From Stomoxys calcitrans (Eukaryota; Arthropoda; Insecta; Diptera; Muscidae): DNA of 64,000 bases. The notes under the pieces are model-generated. The model ran no database searches. It saw only the letters and a program-made list of their open reading frames with translations, and had not been told where the DNA came from. Within the stretch, counting starts at the first letter, position 1. The number at the start of each line of letters is the position of its first letter. The DNA lies in NCBI RefSeq assembly GCF_963082655.1, contig NC_081553.1, positions 154,419,441 to 154,483,440 on the forward strand. The letters run 5' to 3'. Made by a program: the position numbers and the translations under genes. Below, in pieces: positions 10,716 to 19,734 of this stretch.

Positions 10716-11522
10716 ATCTTGGCCTATGAGAAAAAGACTTAAAAAACTAAGTCCAGTCTTTATTTAAGAGAACTTTGTGAACTCTTACAAATGAAATTCT
10801 GTCTTGTATTTCAGACAATAAATCTCGTTCTGAAGTAAAATAAACAGAGAATTTCTCAAGCCTAAGTGAAATTGAATTCGACGTTAAATCCCCAAATGCC
10901 CAGAGTCGGACTTCCTCAGTTGGAAGGCCACGGACAATTTTCAGTGTCAAAATATACGAAATTGAAAGTCTCAGGCAATTGACACAACAGTTAGGTTATG
11001 ATTTGATCCATATGACCTTACCGATAGCTAGTTATCTATCGCTTTCGGTGCTATACCTCAGTTGAAAGGAAATAGCTTGCGGTTACTTGTAAACCGGAGA
11101 ATCTTATAATTACTATACCTCAGTTAGCAAAGTATAGCTTGGGGTTAGAAAAGACCCCTATAGTTCGTTCAATGTAGCGTTGTCTATGCTTCCTTCGTCG
11201 GAAGCGAAAAGATGTGAGCAATAAATAAAAAGTATACCACAATAGAAGTCTTGAAGACGTTAGGTTAGAACATAAATTTCATAGATTCCCCTATCATCAA
11301 AGGATTCTTAGCATTGCAATCTGTTTTGCAGTCAAATGAGTCTAAGAAAATTTTGGGCACCAATTTTCTCAAATAAAATTTGTACTTGCATGCCAGCCGA
11401 TAAAAATATAATGCTTGTTTTTTTTTTTGTAATTTTTTAGTTATTTCTTTTTTTATTTTTGAAACCGAAAACCGATCTTATCCGTTTATAGACCAAACTG
11501 GTTGTCTATTTTGTTTTGTTTT

Positions 11523-11558
<36 letters not shown>

Positions 11559-12573
11559 TTCAAAAAAAATTATATTGCCACAATTGTATAGAGATAATTT
11601 TCGAAATAATATCACGATTTTTTTTTTTTTTTTTTTTTTTTTTATAACCGAAATATCTGATTTTTTGTTTTGATTTAATCGCCTTAAACCTGCTTCACTT
11701 TCTTTATTAATTGCAATGGGATTTGCTTTGCTTTTTACCTTCTCCTTTAGTTTTGTATTCTGCTTAATTGTTTCATTTTATCACATATGACTTTGAAGAG
11801 AAAGAAATTGATCATAAGAATAATGTAATGACAACTGGAATAGAAAATAGGGTAATGGCATATGACGTAATGAAATGGTGTGATGACAAACGATGAGATA
11901 ATAAATATTGAGATGGCAAATGATATGATGGCAACTGATGAGATGGGAAATGGTGAGATGGCAAAATGTAATGAAAGAAGCCGAAAGGTGAAACGAAATG
12001 GGAATGGAATATGAAATTTTGAAGATGGCGCAAAACTCATCCATATATATTTATATGTATATATGTAAATATGTAACCAAACTCATGGCCTTGATTTACA
12101 ATGTACATTTTAATATACATATAGATATACATATTATAACGGATTTTTATGTAATCATAATTTATACACGTTTTGGTTGAAAATATTACGGTTTTTATGA
12201 TTTTGTTGCAACTTTTTTCGATTTTAAAATTTTTCCACTGAATTTTTAACTTTTTTTTTTTTTACAATTTGCTTCAATTTTCTAAGCCGTTCTCTAATGC
12301 AATTTGTCACCTTTTTTATGGGGTTGTTGCTATTCTTTTAAGCGATTTTTTAGTGCAATTTAAAAAAATTTTTTTGCTTGGTTTGTTGAAAATTTTTAGC
12401 CAATTTCTAATTTATTTTAACCCCTTTTTCAAGAGAGACACGAATTTTTTACAATATTTGGTTCATATATTTTTTTTTACGTCTTCTGGCTTTACTTTGT
12501 AGTTTTTGGCCTTTTTTTTGTTAAGCTAACAATAGAATTTTCCTTCTCACGTTTAAAAATTTGGCCTTCTTTG
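10716..12573 (-). other. BEL/Pao 5' leader, A/T-rich with homopolymer tracts
   Basis: This ~1.85-kb untranslated leader lies between primer site and Gag-Pol. In the plus sense it has long T runs at about 11527-11555 and 11620-11643, and low-complexity GATGG/AATG repeats at 11870-11990. A short motif (CTATACCTCAGTT followed by a TAGCTTG) occurs twice near 11050-11150. A polypyrimidine-AG acceptor (CTTTTTCTCATAG) lies just before the Gag-Pol start, which hints that part of the leader is an intron. Confidence 0.6.
10747..10950 (-). CDS. Upstream ORF in the BEL/Pao leader, 67 aa
   Basis: A 67-codon ATG ORF ends 31 bases before the Gag-Pol ATG. I recognise no domain in it. If translated from unspliced RNA it would reduce Gag-Pol initiation. 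If the acceptor near 10731 is used it would be removed. It may be a chance ORF. Confidence 0.25.
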   Translation of the reverse strand: MTLKIVRGLPTEEVRLWAFGDLTSNSISLRLEKFSVYFTSERDLLSEIQDRISFVRVHKVLLNKDWT

Positions 12574-12591
12574 ATCCGGCTCGAAGGACCA
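12574..12591 (-). promoter_or_regulatory. Primer binding site, tRNA-Tyr
   Basis: On the minus strand the 18 bases directly after the LTR, TGGTCCTTCGAGCCGGAT, are complementary to the 3' end of insect tRNA-Tyr including CCA. The tRNA sequence is from recall. No spacer separates the site from the LTR. Confidence 0.85.
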
Positions 12592-13126
12592 TGTAAAAAG
12601 GGGGCTGGGGGTCGTTGGTGACAGCAGCTGGATTTGGTGGAGTCCAAGAGAGATGGTGGAGTGCACAATTGTCACCAATACCCGGAGGGAATTTGTGGAC
12701 TGTATTTTGTTGTTTTGTATAGATGACAGAACACCCAACTTACGTTGCAGGTATGGAATGTATGTGGATATTATAATTCCTCAGTATATGAGAAAGTAGA
12801 AGTTGGCGCCAAAGAAAAGAACAAAGTGGGGAATTTCGTTGGAGTTCAAATGTCTTTTATGGGAAATAATTGGATGCTCACCGTTGGGGATACAAGTAAA
12901 AAGTGAAGTAGTTTTGGTTCTATGGCTCACCAAGAAATCTATGACAGATATTTAGATAAAATTCATAAATACAAATAATTCACAATAGGGTTAGTTCAAA
13001 GCTACAAAAGATTAATTCTTTATTTCCATTGATTTTAAAACTAGAGTTTAGATAGGTGAGCCATAGAACTAAGAGTCAGTTATATTCAAATTCAAAATAG
13101 TTAAGTCTAAACATTGAGTTTAGACA
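12592..13126 (-). repeat. BEL/Pao 5' LTR
   Basis: This is the upstream LTR in element orientation. It is 535 bp, starts TGTCTAAACTC on the minus strand and ends CTTTTTACA. No difference from the 3' LTR was seen by reading. It should carry the promoter; I do not see a clear TATA box. Confidence 0.93.
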
Positions 13127-13436
13127 AAAACATTTGTTTATTTTTAACATGAGTCATAATCCGTATCCTTTGACAAGTGTTTGCCATTCTACTAGGCAAT
13201 TTGGATATATATTTGCTGCAAAAAGCCACAGTTACTTGTAGGTTTGATTATATTAACCAGAGTTTTCATTTGCAACAATTAATGCCTAAAATTAAAACCA
13301 AGAAATAACAACTTTTTGAAATAACTTTAAAATAATAAAACCTACCTAAAAAGAATTTACCTTAAATGACACGTTCAGCTGTTAGTTGTATTCGATGCAT
13401 TAGAAATGCAAAATATAAATTTGCTCACATAATCTG
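13127..13436. other. AT-rich spacer, no gene seen
   Basis: This follows the BEL target duplication and continues the pre-insertion sequence that ends at 4293. I see nothing coding or repeated in it. Confidence 0.5.
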
Positions 13437-14400
13437 CATATCGGACGGGCCGTTGGCTCGAAATGGGGCCTAAATCCGAGGATAGTCCTCTGGCTCTACA
13501 GAAGCGTGATAAGACCAATACTTACTTACGCTTCAGTAATTTGGTGGACTGCTATAGAGAAAAAGTGCAACATAAGGACCATACAATAGGTTCAGAGAAC
13601 ATGTTGTCTTGGCATAGGTGGAGCGATGAGGACCACGCCCGCTAGGGCACAGGAGACTAACGCGAGGACGTCGAGTGTGAACATCTTTACCGACAGAAAA
13701 ATTGCCATAAGGGCAATAACAACCAGGACGGTAAGATCACGAACAGTCTTGCAGTGTAAGAAGGAGATTAACGTCTTCTCTGAGGATGGCAAAATCTGCA
13801 TCGTTTGGGTGCCGGGCTATAACGGAGTAAGGGGAAACGAAAGGCAGACGATTTGGCGGTGAAGGCCAGAGGACTGCCGTCAATAAACTTGGTTAACCCG
13901 AAGCCTTTCGGGACAACGCAGTCCGAGTTAAGGAAGTGGGCGTTCGGTAGAACGGCGAAAATCCTATGGGGGATCCAGATCGTAAGAAGACGAGGCTATT
14001 ACTGAAAGGAAGCAAGAAGGAGGTCAGTATAGCTATTTGTATCATAACGGACTACGAGCTCACTGATGTAAAATCGGTGCGGCAAATGATAGCATGTGTA
14101 AGGCATGCGGGGAAGATGATGAGACGTTGGAGCATTTCCTTTGTCATTGTCCGGCTTTCGCGTCTAACAGATACCGGCACTTAGGTGGAGATACAATACC
14201 AGAGATGAACCAATTTAGGGGAGTGGTATTGAAAACAATTGAGGATTTTCTAAATAGCACGGAATTCCTAACTTAAAATTTTTTTAAGAGGTTACTTTAT
14301 ACTTTCTAGAGCGCACAACAAGCCAATTACTGGCTTAGGTGTATGTCCATAGTGGCATGGGCGGATTAATATCTGCACCCTCTTTTCAACCTTACCTAAC
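13437..14400 (+). mobile_element. LOA/I-type non-LTR element, 3' fragment with RNase H
   Basis: The fragment covers the thumb region after RT (to about 13640). It then jumps to RNase H: IFTDRKIAIRAI at about 13680-13720 and WVPGYNGVRG near 13805. The C-terminal zinc motif CKACGEDDETLEHFLCHC follows at 14094-14150. The end carries TAACC-type repeats (TTACCTAACCTAACC, near 14390-14405). Frameshifts and a deletion of the first half of RNase H make it a dead, 5'-truncated copy. Better RNase H sequence of the same family lies at 41539-42369. The clade name rests on domain order (RT, RNase H, zinc knuckle) and repeat tail; I-clade or R1-like are alternatives. Confidence 0.75.
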
Positions 14401-14619
14401 CTAACCTAAACTGTAAATTTAACGAAAAAACTAAAATAATGCTAATAAAATTTAAAATTCTTTCTGAATGTTTAACCTTTAAAAAATCAAATTAGACTGC
14501 TACAACAATGTATTAATTTAGGTCATCTAGTGACATTTGTTTTCGTTGCTCTCTAATGAACCGTATTCTATCAAGTAATATAGGAAACTAGGAAAAACAA
14601 AACGAAACCAGCAAGGAAA

Positions 14620-15960
14620 CATACATACTACTTTCAAAATATAAAACCTATGTTGAAATCTAGTGAGACTTTAATTTTGCATACCTAGTGAAAAACTGAA
14701 TAGAACCTTGTAAGATTCTTTTTCGATATAACTTAAATGGTCGCTACTACAGCCTTTAAGGGCCATATCGGAAGAAAATATAAATCGGAGATATATCTAA
14801 ATCTGGAACGATTTTAATGAAGTTTAGCACACGTGCTAGGACGTTAAATAAGACACCTCACGCTAAATTTTCTAAAGATCGAACCAAAATTGTGGTGACT
14901 ACAGCCGTAAAGGCCATATGGATGAAAAATAAATATGAAACCTATATCAAAACCTGAACCGAATTGCATAAAAGTTTGCACACGTATAAAACTTCTCATG
15001 CAAAATTGTATAAAGATCGGAAAAAGCTGTCATATTCGTTGAAGGATATTAATATCGGAGCTCTATCTAAATCCGACTCGATTTTAATGCAAACGTATTG
15101 GAATGGTAAATCAAACATCTCTTATAAAATTTTGTAAAGATCGGACCAAAATTGTAAAGATCGGACCAAAATATATATGGAACCTATATCTAAATTTGAT
15201 CCGATTTTAATGATATTTTGCACAGGTATTGAGAAGTCAAATAAAACATCTCGTGTAAAATTTTGTAAAGATCGGACCAAAATTGTAGTTTTTATCCATA
15301 TCTGATATATATAGGAGCTATATATAAATCTGATCCGATTCCTATGAAATATTGGGACGTCAAAAAAGCACTTTGTGCCAAATTTGGTATAGATCAGGCC
15401 AAAATTGTGGCTTCTATAGCCGTCAAATGCATATCGGATAAAAGGTATATATGGTAGCTATACCTATATTGGGACATCACTTCATGCCGAATTTGGTGAA
15501 GATAGGACAAAAATTGTGGCTTCTACAGCCTTAATTGTTCAAATTGTATGAAAGATATCTATATCTGAATCTGACCCGATTTTTATGAAATTTGACATGC
15601 ATATTAAGGCATCACACGAAAGATATCATGCTAAATATTGTAAGGATCGGACCAAAATTATAAACTTAAAAGGCCACATCGGATGAAAGATATATATGGG
15701 AGCAATTTCTAAATCTGAACCGCTTTTAAAAAAATCTTGCACACATGATGGGACGTTAAAAAAAACACTCCTTGCCAAATTTTTAGACCAAAATTGTTGC
15801 TTTGAAAGGTATATGCATATGGGAGCTATATCTAAATCTGGACCAATTTTTTTCAACGTCAATAGCGTTCGTCCTTGGACCATAAAGGATAATTGTGCAA
15901 AATTTTATAAAAACCTTGATTACAAGAATATATGGACAAACAGACAGACGGACATGCTAA
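14620..15960 (+). repeat. Tandem array A, ~140-bp diverged units
   Basis: About nine diverged units repeat the order GATCGGACCAAAATTGTGG, CTACAGCC, CATATCGGAT, AGATATATATGGGAGC, AAATCTGAACCGATTTTAATG, GCACACG. The period is near 140 bp. It ends with CAGACAGACGGACATGC near 15940, as in other array elements. The first ~280 bases are closely matched by 23040-23310. There is no coding capacity. Confidence 0.8.
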
Positions 15961-16430
15961 ATCGAATCAGGAAGTGATTCTAAGCCGATCGGTTTACTTA
16001 TCGAAGTGGGTAGCTCTTCTCCTTATAGACCGATTCGGACCATATTTAACAAGTATGTTGAAGGTCATGGGAAAAGCCGTTGCATTTCAACCAAATCGGA
16101 TTATAATTACGCCCTCTGGAGGCTCAAAAAGTGAAGATCCAAGATCGGTTTAAATGGCAGCTATATTAGGTTATGGACCAATTTGAACCATATTTAACGC
16201 AGTTATTTAAAGACATAACAAAACACGTCATGCTAAATTTTAGTTAAATCAGATAAGAATTGCGCCCCCTAGTGGCTCAAGACGTCAAGATTCAAGATCG
16301 ATTTATATGGCAGCTATATCAGGTTATGGACCGATTTGGACCATACTTATCACAGTTATTGAAAGTCATAACGAAACACGTCATGCAAAATTTCAGCCAT
16401 ATCGGATAAGAATTGCGCCCTATAGACAAA
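15961..16430 (+). repeat. Tandem array B fragment, ~165-bp units
   Basis: Two and a half units carry AAGATCGGTTTATATGGCAGC, ATGGACCGATTTG, ACAGTTATT, CATAACGAAACACGTCATGC and AATTGCGCCC. The same units are seen at 29110-29650 and, reversed, at 18757-19560. The block follows directly on array A and may be a separate fragment or the continuation of one composite element. Confidence 0.7.
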
Positions 16431-16888
16431 ATTTAATAATAGAGGATAAAATTTTCATAAAGCGTCATAAAATATTTATACCAATTTTGGGTAAATGTTT
16501 TACTACATTATACGATACTCTTTTTTCAGTGTAGGCGCTTGAAATTTTGTACAAATATTTCTAAATAACGTATATTTTTAAGTTGAAACATTATATATTA
16601 CTTTGTGCGGAGTCGGAGTAGAGATCATTTTCTCGACTCCGTCTCCAGGCAAAATTGCTCGACTCCGACCCCGCAGCACTGGTCAGAGGAAAAAAATAAT
16701 AAGGAAATCTTATAACATGTTTTTCGCTAAATTTAATTGGTCTTGAAATAATTCTTACAATCGGATATTAGGTAATCTGTTTCCATTACAAATAGAACAC
16801 AAAAAACCTCAAAACATGTGAATGAACGGGAAGCACGCTGCAAACAGTGTAGGCTGCAGAATGCTTACATTGAAAACTTACTCTCAAT
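16431..16888. other. Unassigned sequence with one short repeated block
   Basis: No gene is visible. At 16610-16680 a GACTCCG-rich block (CGGAGTCGGAGTAGAG, then CTCGACTCCG twice) partly matches a block near 3345-3400. The rest is AT-rich. Confidence 0.5.
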
Positions 16889-16989
16889 CCCCGTTTACAC
16901 TGCTCATTAAATCCGGATTTAAGGCTAACGCCAGCTGATTCTATAAAGGGAGCCATTAAATCCGGATTTAAAGAGCGGTGTAAACGGGG
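16889..16989. mobile_element. Short MITE with palindromic core, copy 1
   Basis: The ends are inverted repeats. CCCCGTTTACACTGCTC at the left is mirrored by GAGCGGTGTAAACGGGG at the right. Each is followed inward by the self-complementary ATTAAATCCGGATTTAA. A second diverged copy lies at 17128-17256. It is non-coding and I could not assign a superfamily. Confidence 0.7.
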
Positions 16990-17127
16990 TTTTATGGCAA
17001 TCGACGATTACTTAGAGTAGCAGTTCGGCAAGTGTGTTTGTTTGTAATAGTTGGATGTTTATTTTTTATTGTAGAAACATATGAAGTGGAGTAGTTTTTA
17101 TTCTTGCTACGCTACATATGAAAATAC

Positions 17128-17256
17128 TCTTAAACCCAGTTTATACTGCTCATTAAATCTGGATTTAAGGCTCTCGTCAGCTGATTTTATAAAGAAAAAC
17201 AGATGATCGAGCCATTAAATCCAGATTTAAAGAACAGTGTAAATGAGGTTTTAAGA
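17128..17256. mobile_element. Short MITE with palindromic core, copy 2
   Basis: It shares the design of copy 1, with ends CTCTTAAACCCAGTTTATACTG and the inverse near 17240-17256. The inner palindromes read TTAAATCTGGATTTAA and TTAAATCCAGATTTAA. The middle is slightly longer (CAGCTGATTTTATAAAG), suggesting copy 1 has a small deletion. Confidence 0.7.
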
Positions 17257-17504
17257 GCATAGTTTCAGCCTAGACAAATCCTACCGACGAGATTGGGTGA
17301 ATCCAAAAGAAATCGCGATCTAGGAAACCATTCAAATGCTATTACAAAGCAACTAACACATTTTTCTGCCTCACATTAAAAAACAAAGGTTTTTTGTGTT
17401 ATATCTGTAATAGAAACAGATTACCCTATGGTCTAATGCAGACAATAGCCAATTGTATGAAATCTTATAACTATTTTAATCATTCGTGCATTTATGATTA
17501 TGGC

Positions 17505-17690
17505 TACTCGGGTGCGTAAGTTTAACAAGGCGTATAAAACAGAAAAAGTCTGAGTTTGAGTCCTGGCGAGAACATCATAAACCTTTTCAGATGTTGCTCC
17601 CATTTAATAATACTTGAGGTATTTGCGAATGTCTTAACGTGCAAACATTATAATATTTATGTAGGGCTACAACAACAACCAATCTAAAAC
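17505..17690 (+). mobile_element. Degenerate tRNA-derived SINE
   Basis: A B-box-like GAGTTTGAGTCCTGGCGAG at about 17550 is followed by GAACATCATAAACCTTTTCAG and TTGCTCCCATTTAAT. That parallels the SINE at 25745-26033 in reverse. The A-box region is heavily mutated. It is an old relic. Confidence 0.5.
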
Positions 17691-17739
17691 AATGATATGA
17701 TGTCGAAACTAAAAAAAAAAGCAAAGGGTTTTCAAGGTA

Positions 17740-18756
17740 TATGAACTATACGGATTAGAAGACAAGGTTAGATAAAGATCTTAATATTGAAAGGTCAGTG
17801 ACAGGAAACTCGGGAGCGCGAAAACTAGGATAGGTAAAAATCCTAATATTAAAACATCAGGCGGTTCAGTTGCATGAAATCAATAAAGAACAGGGTGCAA
17901 CGATGAGACCATATGGAAAACTAAGATAGGCAAGACAATACAGCCTAATAAACAGGGACCCGACGATGGAACCATTTCCGACCTTCTCTAGGACAGGCAA
18001 AGATCCTATTATTAGAACATCAGGAATAATGTAGTTGATCGAAGGCTTATCATAACGGAATTTAGTGTAAAGGAAGCCTTGAGGAGCTACAAATCATTTA
18101 AGTCACCCGGAACTAATAGAATATTTCCGGAATTACTACAGAAGGAGGCCGACTACCTGGCGCCCCATCTGGCCGCTACTTTCACAGCGTGCTTAGAACT
18201 TGCATATACTCCGAAAGTCTGGCAGAAGGCAAGGGTGGTATTTATACCCAACTCCGGGAAGGCATATCATGCGACACCGAAGGCCTACAGACCTATAAGC
18301 CTTACGTCTTTTCTATTCAAAACCAGTGTAAGACATCCAGCGAACTGCTCAAATACAAACAGCATGCCTCTGTCAAGGGAAGGTCGGTGGAGACTGCCTT
18401 CTACGAGGTTGTTCATAAATAGAAGAATCCTCCGATGCTAAGATGTACATATTGGCGGTATGCATAGACATCGAGAGGGCTTTTGCAATGTGCGGACCGA
18501 CACATTGATCCAATCTTTAGACCAGTACTGGGTGGGCCGGGTCATTAGAGACTGGATAAACCAAATGCTAAGGAACAGGTGGATAAATTATGGGTCCCAT
18601 AACATAAATAGTAGGTAGAAAGTGACACAAGGCACGTCACAGGGGGGGGGCATTTTATGGTCACTCCTATGGGTGACCACCATAAATAACCTATAACAGG
18701 TGCTGATTGAGGAGGGATTTGAACCCGTCTGCTACGCTGACGCTGATATGATACTT
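17740..18756 (+). mobile_element. LOA/I-type non-LTR element, RT fragment with minisatellite
   Basis: The block at 17740-18030 has repeats (CAGTGACAGGAAACTC, GATAGGCAAAGATCCTA, ACATCAGG, AACAGGGACCCGACGATGG) like those at 31790-32190. It joins straight to RT at TTGATCGAAGGCTTATCA. The RT shows YKSFKSPGTNRIFPELLQ and VVFIPNSGKAYHATPKAYRPISL, then breaks into other frames with CYADADMILL near 18735. It is cut at about 18757 by array B. It is dead: stops, frameshifts, and no endonuclease or RNase H. Confidence 0.75.
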
Positions 18757-19700
18757 CTAATGGGCCAAATCGGTCCATTTTTTGATTTAGCTGCCATATA
18801 AACCGATCTTGGATCTTGACATTTTGAGCCTCTAGAGGGCGCAATTCTAGTCCGATTTGACTTAAACTTTACACGTGGTGTTTTGGTATCACTTCCAACA
18901 ACTGCGCTAAGTATGGTTCAAATCGTTCCATGTTTTGATATAGTTGCTATATAAACCAATCTTGGGTATTGACTTCTTGAGCCTCTAGCGTGCGCAATTC
19001 TAGTCCGATTTGACTGAAATTTTGCACGTAATGTTTTGTATCACTTCCAACAACTGTGATAAGTATGATTCAAATCGGTTCATAATCTGGAATAGCTGTC
19101 ATATAAACCGATCTTGGATCTTGACTTCCTGAGCAAATAGAGCGCGCACTTCTCATCCGATTTGGCTGAAATTTTGCATGAGGGTTTTTGTTATGACTTC
19201 CAATAACTGTGTTAAGTATGGCGCAAATCGGTACTTAACCTGATATAGCTGCTATATAAACCGATCTGGGATCTTGACTCCTTGAGCCTCTAGAGGGCGC
19301 AATTCTCATCCGATTTGGCAGAAATTTTGTGCAACGGCTTCTCTAATGACTTTCAACATACGTGTCTAATATGGTCTGAATCGATCATTGATCGAGCTTG
19401 ATACAGATCCCATATAAACCTATCTCCCGATTTTGCATCTTGAGCCCCTACAAGGCGCAATTCTTATCCGATTGAACTAAAATATTACACAATGACTTCT
19501 ACAATATTCGGCATTCATTTATGGTCCGAATCGGACTATAACTTGATATAGCTTAAATAGCATAACAGTTCTTATTCAATATTCCTTGTTTGCCCAAAAA
19601 GAGATACCGCGCATTGAACTCGACAAATGCGATCCATGGTGGAGGGTATATAAGATTCGGCCCGGCCGAACTTAGCACGCTCTTAATTGTTTTTGCTATT
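18757..19700 (-). repeat. Tandem array B element with terminal palindrome
   Basis: About five units of ~165 bp read AACCGATCTTGGATCTTGAC, TTGAGCCTCTAGAGGGCGCA and TCCGATTTGACTGAAATTTT on the plus strand. The array ends at 19630-19700 with GGTGGAGGGTATATAAGATT and the palindrome TTCGGCCCGGCCGAA, then CTTAGCACGCTCTTAATTG. The unit array plus the end palindrome matches the layout of Helentron-derived HINE/DINE-1 elements; that assignment is inference. Confidence 0.65.
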
Positions 19701-19734
19701 CTTACTGCTTGCATATATTTTTGTTTTTGTTTAT

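Larger units (their letters stand above)
4294..13126 (-). mobile_element. BEL/Pao LTR retrotransposon, complete
   Basis: Two LTRs of 535 bp each (4294-4828 and 12592-13126) begin TG and end CA. They look identical by eye and are flanked by the same 5-bp duplication AAAAC (4289-4293 and 13127-13131). On the minus strand the order is 5' LTR, an 18-nt tRNA-Tyr primer site with no spacer, a ~1.85-kb leader, an uninterrupted Gag-Pol, a second zinc-knuckle ORF, and the 3' LTR. Identical LTRs and an open Gag-Pol argue for a very recent insertion that may still be mobile. Confidence 0.95.

Noticed and set aside
11747..12040. Three overlapping minus-strand ORFs of 73-97 aa
   Set aside because: They come from low-complexity ATGG/AATG repeats in the BEL leader and have biased Ser/Phe/His content; no real protein is indicated.
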